Shown: one piece after another, positions 55,020 to 64,000 of the stretch | Numbering within the stretch: the stretch's first letter is position 1 | Layout: each line of letters begins with the position of its first letter | Source: Paraphysomonas bandaiensis | Taxonomy: Eukaryota; Chrysophyceae | Direction of reading: 5' to 3' | Length of the DNA stretch: 64,000 nt | Assembly (NCBI GenBank): GCA_965644295.1 | Contig: CBFFRP010000373.1 | Location: forward strand, 62,001-126,000 | Program-made: the position numbers and the translations under genes | The notes under the pieces: generated by a model | Told to the model about the DNA's origin: nothing | What the model saw: only the letters and a program-made list of their open reading frames with translations | Database searches by the model: none

Positions 55020-57240
55020 CAAGAATTGTTTATACAGCTGCTATGTATGACGTATAGTGGTTGCGCGATGGATTTATGTTGTACAAGTTATACAGCTGCT
55101 TCGTGTGTTCTTTCGTGTAGCTGACACCTGTGTTCTCTCGTAGCGCTAATTGAATGCTAGGCTCATGTTGCATCGAGAGATTGTAGTGTATGAGTGTGTA
55201 GGCGTTGTGTGATGGCTATATGTTATACAGTTATACAGCTGCTATGTGTGTTCTCTCGTGTAGCAGTACATTGTTATGCTACACTTGTGTTCTCTCGTTG
55301 TGCTAATGAATGCTAGGCTCATGTTGTATCGAGAGATAGCAGTGTATGACTTGCGTAGGCGTTGTGTGATGGCTATATGTTATATAGTTATACAGCTGCT
55401 ATGTGTGTTCTCTCGTGTACAGTAGCTGAGTGAATATACGTGTAGCAGTACATTGTTATGCTACACTTGTGTTCTCTCGTTGTGCTAATGAATGCTAGGC
55501 TCATGTTGTATCGAGAGATAGCAGTGTATGACTTGTGTAGGCGTTGTGTGATGGCTATATGTTATACAGTTATACAGCTGCTATGTGTGTTCTCTCGTGT
55601 ACAGTAGCTGAGTGAATATACGTGTAGCAGTACATTGTTATGCTACACTTGTGTTCTCTCGTTGTGCTAATTGAATGCTAGGCTCATGTTGTATCGAGAG
55701 ATAGCAGTGTATGACTTGTGTAGGCGTTGTGTGATGGCTATATGTTATACAGTTATACAGCTGCTATGTGTGTTCTCTCGTGTACAGTAGCTGAGTGAAT
55801 ATACGTGTAGCAGTACATTGTTATGCTACACTTGTGTTCTCTCGCTGTGCTAATGAATGCTAGGCTCATGTTGTATCGAGAGATAGCAGTGTATGACGTG
55901 TGTAGGCGTTGTGTGATGGCTATATGTTATACAGTTATACAGCTGCTATGTGTGTTCTCTCGTGTACAGTAGCTGAGTGAATATGCGTGTAGCAGTACAT
56001 TGTTATGCTACACTTGTGTTCTCTCGTTGTGCTAATGAATGCTAGGCTCATGTTGTATCGAGAGATAGCAGTGTATGACTTGTGTAGGCGTTGTGTGATG
56101 GCTATATGTTATACAGTTATACAGCTGCTATGTGTGTTCTCTCGTGTACAGTAGCTTTGTGAATATACGTGTAGCAGTACATTGTTATGCTACACTTGTG
56201 TTCTCTCGTTGTGCTAATGAATGCTAGGCTCATGTTGTATCGAGAGATAGCAGTGTATGACTTGTGTAGGCGTTGTGTGATGGCTATATGTTATACAGTT
56301 ATACAGCTGCTATGTGTGTTCTCTCGTGTACAGTAGCTGAGTGAATATACGTGTAGCAGTACATTGTTATGCTACACTTGTGTTCTCTCGCTGTGCTAAT
56401 GAATGCTAGGCTCATGTTGTATCGAGAGATAGCAGTGTATGACGTGTGTAGGCGTTGTGTGATGGCTATATGTTATACAGTTATACAGCTGCTATGTGTG
56501 TTCTCTCGTGTACAGTAGCTGAGTGAATATGCGTGTAGCAGTACATTGTTATGCTACACTTGTGTTCTCTCGTTGTGCTAATGTATGCTAGGCTCATGTT
56601 GTATCGAGAGATAGCAGTGTATGACTTGTGTAGGCGTTGTGTGATGGCTATATGTTATACAGTTATACAGCTGCTATGTGTGTTCTCTCGTGTACAGTAG
56701 CTGAGTGAATATACGTGTAGCAGTACATTGTTATGCTACACTTGTGTTCTCTCGTTGTGCTAATGAATGCTAGGCTCATGTTGTATCGAGAGATAGCAGT
56801 GTATGACGTGTGTAGGCGTTGTGTGATGGCTATTTGTTGAACGGAGTAGATACTCTAGTATAAGATAGGTGTAACGTGACGTGTATTGGTTGTGTGATGG
56901 ATATAATATGTTGCACTGAGTGAGTACTCGAGTATAAGATATGTGTGACGTGTATTGGTTGAGTGGTGGACATGTTGAACTGAGCGAATACTCGAATATA
57001 AGATATGTGTGACGTTACGTGTATTGGTTATATGTGATGCCTATATGTTGTACAGTTATTCTGCTATGTATGTTCTCTCGTTGAGCTGAGTGAATACTCT
57101 AGTATGCTCAGGTTTTACCGCCGAGCGATAGTAGTGTATGGCTTATATTGGTTGAGTGATGGAAATATTGAACGTAGTGAATACTCTAGCATAGGATTTG
57201 TGTGACGCGACGTGTATTGGTGTTTTATGATGGCTATTAG
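55020..57240. repeat. 182-bp minisatellite array with degenerate edges
   Basis: The regular core at 55241-56835 has about nine units of 182-183 bp, phased by CAGCTGCTATGTGTGTTCTC (for example gctatgtgtg at 55241, 55398, 55580, 55763, 55945). The first interval is 157 bp, missing a 25-bp block. Units hold short inverted words (CTCTCG and CGAGAGATAGC). Variant markers such as CTCGCTGTGC recur exactly 546 bp apart (55841 and 56387), so a three-unit block was duplicated. Flanks decay into diverged units on both sides. Confidence 0.9.
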
Positions 57241-57458
57241 TAGTAGTATTAGGGCATTCAACGTAGTTACTGGTTAAAGGAAACGTGCTGTTGGTGTGTC
57301 CTATAGGACCTAAATATTAATAAAAATAATTATTAACACTATACTATTGCATTCAAGCACTTTTAGAACCATTCTACAACAATTCTTAAAAGTCTAGTAA
57401 AATCTACTAGAATTTCCCAAATTTCTGAAAATTTCCCACGTTTGCATATTGTTTACTT

Positions 57459-57565
57459 CAAGTAATAATCTAGGAGTCCGAGATCCGTAATTTCGAACTT
57501 TTTGGATAAATGGTCTTTGAATTGTTGGATATCAGTAATATTATGCTGTTGTTTCTTAAATCTAA
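57459..57565 (-). pseudogene. copia RT fragment, upstream half of an interrupted copy
   Basis: Minus-strand translation gives ITDIQQFKDHLSKKFEITDL then GLLDYYL, the typical copia RT thumb-region motif. It continues into the fragment at 51822-51923 once the 5.5-kb insertion is removed. It is joined on its upstream side to an hAT fragment. Confidence 0.75.
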
Positions 57566-57770
57566 TCAACAGTTGTGGCCGGATGCAAGCACATTTTAAT
57601 TAATAGTGGATGAATATAGTGATGAGATGTCACCGATGATGGCTCAGAGGATGAGTATGAGGAAACTTTTAATTCTTTAAGAAGTAGTGGGTTTGATTAT
57701 CAAGAAGTGACCTTAGGCCTTATAATTAATGACGAGTACTAAAAATGGAATCTACGGATGTGTTTACATA
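57566..57770 (+). pseudogene. hAT transposase tail remnant
   Basis: The translation includes LKSNQQLWPDAS and, after a stop, MAQRMSMRKLL. The DNA (CAGTTGTGGCCGGATGCA, GATGGCTCAGAGGATGAGTA) matches the minus-strand remnant at 30.37-30.46 kb. It abuts the copia RT fragment, showing an older rearrangement. Confidence 0.55.
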
Positions 57771-59394
57771 CTGATTAGTCATACTACTGTGATATATTAT
57801 TGCAATAGCATTGTTGGGCTGGGTTAAAAACTCCATCTAATAAAAGTATATTGCAATATATTTTTCCCTATCCCTGCTATACTCGGCATATACATAGTGA
57901 TGCAATCTATCTACCTCAGATAACGTAGTTTCTTTGTGAAAATAACTATCTATGTGACGTTAAAATGTCGGAGATTGTTGCTCATATTTGGACAAATAAT
58001 GGACACTTTTATCTTGTTTAGACAGATATCAGAGTAAAGATTCATCATATATGTCTGCTATCGTACAATCACTAATAACTTAATAACTACATTTTAAATT
58101 ACTAATATTTATTATGATATATAATATGTACCGTGTAATGAAAGAATACCATGACCAGACCTGATGTATATCTCTATTGAAAATGTGTGTTTGTTCAAGA
58201 TATAGGTCTTTTCATAATGGTGAATAGGATTTTATGTTCCAGCAGGGCTGCGTAACAACAGTCAATATTGACGCAGGTTATCATTATTATTAATTGACGC
58301 TAAACTACTAAAAGCAAATCAGTCATAACAACATTTTCTCTAGTAAAAATAATCTTTCAACCATATGATATTATTATATTGTTTATTGGTAATTGCATGC
58401 ATATAACAATATAGTAAGAATGTCTGATTATTGCATGAGAGAGGGATTATTGCGACTAGACGAAGCTAGGTGTAATATTATATATTATATCTATATAGAC
58501 TTACAGTACTCTATAATAACTCGAGTTGCTATAATATTATACTACTGATAGTTCAACCGTCTTGGGACTACTTGTGCATCGCTGTGAACACCATGGTGCT
58601 TATGATATGCAAGGGCTTTAGGCTACAGTACATGTTAAGACGTGCTCACTTTCGCTGCCTGTTATTATCAATCAAAAGCTGCGCTGTGTTGAGATCCCCA
58701 TTATGTCATATCATCATCTCTTCTTTCTCATTTTTAGCAAAAGTATTATAATTTGATCCTCTCCGTCCGGGTATAAGTGGGGCATCGTTGTAACCTTGTA
58801 TCATCAAGATAATCTTTTTAAAGCTACATTATTGTCACCATAATGGGGTGTCTTTTGGTGATGAGTTGGTGGAGAGATCGAACTAATGGCAGACGTTATA
58901 TATGTAATAATTGAAACATCTTGCCCTTGTTCACTTATAAGTACTTGGAATTATTAGACTCAACACATACATCACAGCCAAAAACCCACGACTGCTAGAA
59001 GTCAGATAGAAGCAAGTAACGGTTACTCATGGAAATATGAAGAGCCTCATGTGGTGTAGCTATAATATACAGCACATGCACCAGCATGGAAAATTCTTAG
59101 AATTTGCAATTGGCGGCACTTATACCCAGCAGGTTTGAATACCCAATAAAAATAAACAGTATAAATAACATCATCATTTATTTAATTTGTAACTTTTTAG
59201 AATGTGTGGTACAGGCTTTTGCCAATCAAACTACCATTAAACGTGACAATTAAGGATTGCAATTTGTATCTATTTAATATTTTAATATATTATATAGACA
59301 GTAAAAGCTGAAATCATATTATCCAATTAACTGTAAGCGAACAAATAGTTATATATTTCATTGAAATATTAAAAATCTGATTATATTACAAGAA

Positions 59395-59770
59395 GCACAA
59401 GCTTGTGCGTTGCCGCGGCCAACCAAACAACTCGCGCGACACTAAGCATAACAGGACTCTCACCTCTAGTTACTGTTGCATGCATCGACAAGTAGTGCTC
59501 AACTATATAACACGACTTAGTTATTAGCTACATGGGCATACTACGAGTTACGTGTTTAAGCCCGATCATACGCTCCTGTCCCATCTACTTGTCCTGACAC
59601 AATCAACTTGCGGCAGATCGTTAGGGCCCTTCAAGGTGGTGTTCACAGCAGCATCGCAGGTAGTCAGGAGGGGAGAGTAGTGTAGCTCTAGCGCCGGGTC
59701 CTCCCACACGGTCTCATTGGTGCAATTTTGCACACTGGTGCATGAAACAGATGTCTACCAATATCTGTTA
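59395..59770 (+). repeat. Dispersed repeat, uninterrupted copy (empty-site paralogue)
   Basis: Matches the repeat split by copia at 36145-36434 and 38290-38420, including GCACAAGCTTGTGCGTTGC, GTTACTGTTGCATGCATCGA, ATCATACGCTCCTGTCCCAT and GGTGTTCACAGCAGCA. Across the insertion point it reads GGGCCCTTCAAGGTGGTGTT with no LTR. Confidence 0.7.
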
Positions 59771-60074
59771 CAAATTCAAGCTGACTCCAATGTCTTCCCT
59801 CCATTATTATGTGCACTCGTCCAGCACATGCATCCACGCTAGTAGGAAATTGTGCACCTTCTCCGCTCGGATGAAAACCTGCTATAAGTAAGAATTAACA
59901 TAAAAGTACACACAAATGTACTTGCTGACACTGCTTCAATGGAGAACAGTGCCAGAGCCTTGTTATATCCTCAATGACCTGGGTCAGGAGAAATCAAGAC
60001 TAGGCAGACGTGTGAGAAGACATGACAGGTCTAATCACATTGCCATATTGCCATGTATCCATGAGAAAAGTTTG

Positions 60075-60235
60075 ACGCATTACCTCGGTCTCTTGTACCA
60101 CACAAGCGTTCAGCTGTGAGTGGGCAGAATATTATCTGCTGAATATATGTTTGCGGTTCACGTTAGTTTCCCGAAGAAATCTTTCCGGTACTTATTCCCC
60201 AGAACACCACGAAAACGTGCGAGTCTTTACATTAG
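60075..60235 (-). repeat. Dispersed repeat family fragment (inverted)
   Basis: ACCACACAAGCGTTCAGCTG, GTTTCCCGAAGAAATCTTTC, CGGTACTTATTCCCCAGAAC and ACCACGAAAACGTGCGAG are the reverse complement of the family unit at 9.83 and 51.7 kb. Confidence 0.6.
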
Positions 60236-60577
60236 GAGAGATACTGTGCCTTTGTATAGTCGATTATGTGTCTTTTCTCTTGATCTTGAGCTACAAGACT
60301 AATAATTGCAATTAATTGTTACGCAGCCCTGCTAATAATATACATACATAAAAAACGTGTCTGTGCCTGACGGTTAGAAAGGCGTGAAAAGTCCTGTTCT
60401 TATCATATATGACATTCATTGGTTTGAGGTTACAAACTGCATTCACTAAAAGAATTAGTATAGAATTTATAATTTATAAACTTGTGTATATTAGTTATGC
60501 TTTGTGCACTAGGTGACTAAAACACCCCTCGATATTTATAAATCAAAAGATATAGCAACCAAGAAGTGCAATAATCA

Positions 60578-62348
60578 CTACTTACAGGATTCCTCAGTCT
60601 CAGGGTTAAATATTTGAGAAGGAGAGGTAAATTCCGGGGCTGTTCTTCTCCTCAAACTTGGTATATCTTTCTCAATGATATAATTGAGCTGATCGAAGTC
60701 TGACTGCGATATTCTGCCCATACTGGTGATGTCTTCTTCTCGGTTCCATCCAACCCGAAAATGGTCCCGTACCTTTCTCCACATATCAGCTGTGTATTCA
60801 TCTCCGTCTGCGATGCGCCGGGCATAGAGCCTCCTGTAGACGCTCTCTAAACCCCTCGGTCCCTCCACAGCAAGCATATCGGTGAGGCTATTACGAAGTA
60901 GTTTAGTCTGCCACCAGTGTACCCCAATAACGAGTAATGTATTCAGAGAACCCGTGACGGCAATGGCTTCAGGAGAGGTTATCAGTACTGCTGCACCAGC
61001 AGTGCTGCCTATGGCCGCAGCGACAGAGCCCAGTATACTCAGTCGAAATCGCCAACGATCCGAATGGTACCGTGATAGAACGTCATCAACAATTCGACAA
61101 TGCATTTCTAAGAGATGAACCTTTTCTGTCAAACGCGTAATATCATTGTCTTCTCTCCTCTTGGGAGTGTTCAATACCTCTTTTACAACATCCTCCCTAG
61201 TGGCCTCTAAATCAGCTAAGCCCTGTCCGAGCGTGTGCTCTTCGACGCTCTGATCCCCTGAGGCAGCGGCCTGATAGGATCGCGGAAGGCACATTGTGTA
61301 TATACGGGGTAGATCCTTACGAGGAATGACCTATATTACTATCAGTATAGTGTATACGCAACTGGTCGTAAGCTGAAGTGGGAGTACCTTAGAGAGGTTC
61401 CAACAGAGAGATCCATACGCTCGTGCGAAATCATGTATCCTTTTGAACTGATCCGCTTTATTCAGAATGATGTGCAGTTTGTGGTCCATTCCTGTAATCT
61501 ACATCAGTTCCCAACACCAAAAGCACGGCACATGATATAAAGCACGGCACCCACCTTGTAGAGCATTGGTGAGGATGGACAACGTCTCACCAGTTGTACC
61601 CGGTTTGTCTGGATCAAAGAACAGAAGGATCACGTCGGCCCTCTCCGCGTACCACTTTATCACGTCCTCAAAGTTATAACCCCTATCCATAGCACTAGAG
61701 TGTTTGCCACTTGCAACACTACTCAAATGGTGGTGCTCATGCAAATCTTCCCGAAGCTTATGTCTGCTGGAGCTTCCAAAGGGATCCTTCACCAGAGGAC
61801 TGTCGATCATGCCAGGAGTGTCCACGATCATAAAGTCGGTAACAGCAGTATTCGCGCGGACTTTGAGCTGTACTAATTCTGTTAGAGATGCTGGAAAAAC
61901 AAGTAATTCTAACCTGAGTATGGTGGATCAACGTAGGGCCGAATCCTTTCAGTCCTGAAAACCCCATGTCTGGGTCACCAATGAAGGATGGACCATCTCG
62001 ATCATTGTCCTTCGGACCGGGAGCAATGATCGTAAAGCTGTCATCTGTGGGGGCTACACCAGCAGTTTGAACCTTGCGATTGAGTAAATAATTTACAAAA
62101 CTCGATTTTCCAGAGGAGTGATTGCCTAAAAGAAAAACGAAAGGGAAAATAGTATTCTTATTCGTGGCTTTATCCAACGGGCCTTTGCATCTATCGTTCA
62201 GTGGTTCTATGCTCTTTAATATTTTCTGACAATCAAGAATAACGCCTGGGGAGTCGCGAATGCCGCCAAAATTTCTGACGGCAAGTGGTCTATACGTCGA
62301 TGCATGGCCACAAACCATTACTCTTGACAATCGGAAACCGCGAGCCAT
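60578..62348 (-). CDS. EHD/dynamin-like large GTPase
   Basis: Four exons (introns 61868-61913, 61492-61554, 61331-61387) encode 534 residues from ATG at 62348. The GTPase domain shows P-loop LGNHSSGKSS (75-82), switch threonines in GVAPTDDSFTII, G3 DTPG at 161-164 and G4 NKAD at 260-263, following the EHD order (DVILLFFDPDKPGTTGETL is EHD-like). A charged helical segment (about 320-380) is followed by a long hydrophobic stretch at 384-428, possibly a membrane hairpin. No EH domain is present. EHD proteins oligomerise on and remodel endosomal membranes; this variant with a hydrophobic hairpin may be membrane-anchored. The stop overlaps a CT|GTAAGTAG donor-like sequence, so a further exon cannot be excluded. 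Confidence 0.8.
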
Positions 62349-63590
62349 AACACACTACCGTATAAACCCTCAAGCACAGCAGTTTCTAGTTTACTAAGTA
62401 TTATATGTACACTCCGCAATTTTACCATGCAAGTGAGTGATGCAATGATGAAATATGCTCACATATTGAGGCAGCCACTGTCATACTGCTGTATGACTCA
62501 AGAATTCACAACAAAAATCACAAATTCTGAAAGTATGCTAGAAATTCCTAATATATCTGCAGCTAGTTCCTACAAATCGCTGGTTTTGATCGATATAAAA
62601 TTCAGATATGCTCATAAAAGGCTATAAATTCAGGGTATGAGCTTGAGCGCGACATGGTATTGTGCGGCTAATATTGTTGTTTGACGTGATGTAAGCAAGT
62701 GATATGATACCTCCATTGATACGGTGGTGTTGAGATGCTAATTGTACCTTGCGATATAGAGCTGCTGAAGATCTCTGAACACATATTATGAAGATGATCT
62801 TCCATTCACCGGTCAGTTAAGGTCACAATGAAGTAGCGCAATTGGATACAGTACTGTGCTATGTTTATGTCATATATCGAGCTACATGCGAGATATGGGC
62901 GTCCAGTACTCTGTGTGGTGGTGTTGCTGCTCTTATGAGGAATACAATACAATGACGAACATTGTGTTGATGGTGAGTATAATCTCTGGATTGTGTTGTA
63001 GATATCGTTGTTTGATATGAGGAGATGATAAGACATCTCCAGTGATACGTTATGGATAAGATATATTACTTATTAAGAATCACAAGTGATTAATTGTATT
63101 TTGATTTCTATTCAAGGAGCTATATTTCTATGCTGTATCGAGACAATTCTTCTTTCTAGAGTATTTGTCAACTAGTTGCCTACATAAGCTGTAGGAAACA
63201 TATTCTTCACTACCTACCTCGTTGGTCTCACAATTGTCCTCAAATTTATACACTACATACACACAACGATGAAAAAATCGTTTCCGTGTGTTATCTTCCT
63301 TTCCGCTATTTGTAAAAAATGAGGCTGTTCTTTAGTTTCTTTTATGTATGTGTACTGTCGTCTGTGTATTGCTCATGGTGGTCCTCACCATAGCATGTTG
63401 TTACTTATCATAGTACTCAACAATAAAGTCGCCTGTAGTCTGTAGTCCTGTTATAGTCCCATATCCCATGGAGAGAAAAACACTTCAAATAAAGAATTGT
63501 GTTTTGTATTCAACAAGTGTTAAAAGTAATTAATTGTAATTATTACTTGCTGTCTCAATTTCAATTATTGAAATTAATTGCAATTATTTA
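62349..63590. other. AT-rich intergenic sequence
   Basis: No gene is recognised. It ends in ATTAATTGCAATTATT-type sequence next to the hAT remnant. Confidence 0.4.
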
Positions 63591-63600
63591 GAACTAAAAT

Positions 63601-64000
63601 ACACTAGCTGCCAATATGGCTACCTCAACTGTCACTTCATTCCAGAGGCGACGATTCATGTGTAACAACATAAGTTGCTCGCAAATGTCGAGAAGTCAAA
63701 TTCTTGCGCAAATTCGTCATAACAATCTTAGCTCTACTGAATAACCTTTCAACCTTATTGGTTGTAGCATGCAAGTGCTTCATGCTGCAGTAATGAGTTT
63801 GTTGGTTACGTCTTGCTTGCTTCCACTGCCAGCTAACATTAAACGTTGCGCTGCGTCGTCATTCGGAACTAGCCTCGCAGAGTATTAATCTTCTTCATCC
63901 TCTTCTAGAAAAGATATTTTAATTTGATTCTTTTCCGTCCGAGTTACGGCTTCGTTGCCACATTGAATCTTCACGACTGCCTTTTGAAAGCAGCGTTATG
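63601..64000 (-). pseudogene. hAT transposase C-terminal remnant, running off the window
   Basis: Minus-strand translation gives NQIKISFLEEDEED, a stop, then after a change of frame SMKHLHATTNKVERLFSRAK followed by IVMTNLRKNLTSRHLRATYV and WNEVTVEV. V-E-R-L-F-S-x-A-K with LR-x-x-L is the hAT dimerisation domain. The conserved core is the best preserved of the hAT remnants here, but frame breaks remain. Related copies are at 9.54 and about 58.6 kb. Confidence 0.65.

Larger units (their letters stand above)
51921..57461. mobile_element. 5.5-kb TIR element carrying tandem arrays, inserted in copia RT
   Basis: AAGTAAACAATATGCAAACG opens the left terminal inverted repeat (51924-51950), a 27-bp perfect match to the reverse complement of 57432-57458. 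CAA flanks both sides (51921-51923, 57459-57461), consistent with a 3-bp target duplication. Removing the 5535-bp interval rejoins the copia RT reading CCCAAGTAATAATCTA, as found uninterrupted at 37.84 kb. Both ends have extra GTGGGAAA/TTTCCCAC subterminal palindromes. Inside are a decayed charged ORF (52142-52440), a stem-loop (53012-53077), a 393-bp triplicate and a 182-bp minisatellite. No transposase is recognised, and the superfamily is uncertain. Confidence 0.75.
58247..60333. mobile_element. Possible rearranged hAT element with 16-bp TIRs
   Basis: CAGGGCTGCGTAACAA at 58247 has its exact reverse complement ending at about 60333. Between them are an hAT-like minus-strand remnant at about 58570-58860, similar in DNA to 63.75-64.0 kb (AATTTGATCCTCTCCGTCCG versus AATTTGATTCTTTTCCGTCC), and dispersed-repeat copies. 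No 8-bp duplication is seen (TGTTCCAG versus CTAATAAT), so the two ends may belong to different insertions. Confidence 0.4.

Noticed and set aside
53583-56835. CRISPR-like array
   Set aside because: Units are contiguous 393-bp and 182-bp tandem repeats without unique spacers, and the genome is eukaryotic.
58247-60333. A clean 2.1-kb hAT insertion
   Set aside because: The 16-bp TIRs match, but the flanking 8-mers differ entirely, so a single intact insertion is not supported; kept only as a low-confidence rearranged element.

Overview
This window comes from the nuclear genome of a eukaryotic microbe. Protein-coding genes are split by many GT-AG introns, most of them 44-75 nt long; splicing them as proposed here gives an in-frame coding length for all nine multi-exon genes with settled models. 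The gene set is eukaryotic: alpha-tubulin, a kinesin, a RAB3GAP2-like Rab regulator, PUM3, a GT17 glycosyltransferase, an EHD/dynamin-like GTPase, a Gpc1 acyltransferase and a dysferlin-domain protein. Tubulin, kinesin and a BBOF1/CFAP157-like coiled-coil protein suit a flagellated protist. I cannot place it in a phylum. Secreted enzymes carrying a beta-sandwich module, and an LRR-polytopic receptor, would suit a stramenopile-like protist, but this is a guess.

Layout. 1-700: start of an unknown gene running leftwards. 3171-8679: RAB3GAP2-like gene, nine exons. 8.9-10.3 kb: transposon debris. 10.6-15.1 kb: a GT17-type glycosyltransferase (minus) and PUM3 (plus), divergent. 16.9-20.3 kb: small hypothetical genes around a seven-WD40-type protein. 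20.36-21.50 kb: a complete non-autonomous hAT-like element. 22.2-23.5 kb: a secreted CatB-type hexapeptide acyltransferase. 25.9-27.7 kb: coiled-coil ciliary-type protein. 28-31 kb: a MITE-like hairpin, a decayed gene and hAT debris. 31.3-35.1 kb: LRR polytopic membrane protein. 36.1-39.4 kb: a young, internally deleted Ty1/copia element nested in a dispersed repeat. 39.9-41.3 kb: C2 plus dysferlin-domain protein. 43.4-51.0 kb: a gene-dense block of alpha-tubulin and kinesin-PHD (divergent), a small gene, GPC1-like and an RPA34-like gene. 51.9-57.5 kb: a 5.5-kb element with 27-bp terminal inverted repeats, carrying two tandem arrays, inserted into a copia reverse-transcriptase fragment. 57.5-60.4 kb: hAT-related debris. 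60.6-62.3 kb: EHD/dynamin-like GTPase. 63.6-64.0 kb: hAT transposase remnant.

Functional themes. Several genes concern membranes and trafficking (RAB3GAP2-like, EHD-like GTPase, C2-DysF, GPC1-like) or the secretory lumen and surface (GT17, acyltransferase, LRR receptor). Others are cytoskeletal (tubulin, kinesin, coiled-coil) or nucleolar (PUM3, RPA34-like). There is no operon-like organisation. Three gene pairs are divergent over 0.3-0.6 kb, and a GTATAC/GTACAGT-rich motif recurs 60-320 bp upstream of several start codons. The most unusual items are the satellite-bearing TIR element, the mobilised gag-RT deletion derivative of copia, the kinesin-PHD fusion and the N-terminal module apparently shared by two secreted enzymes.
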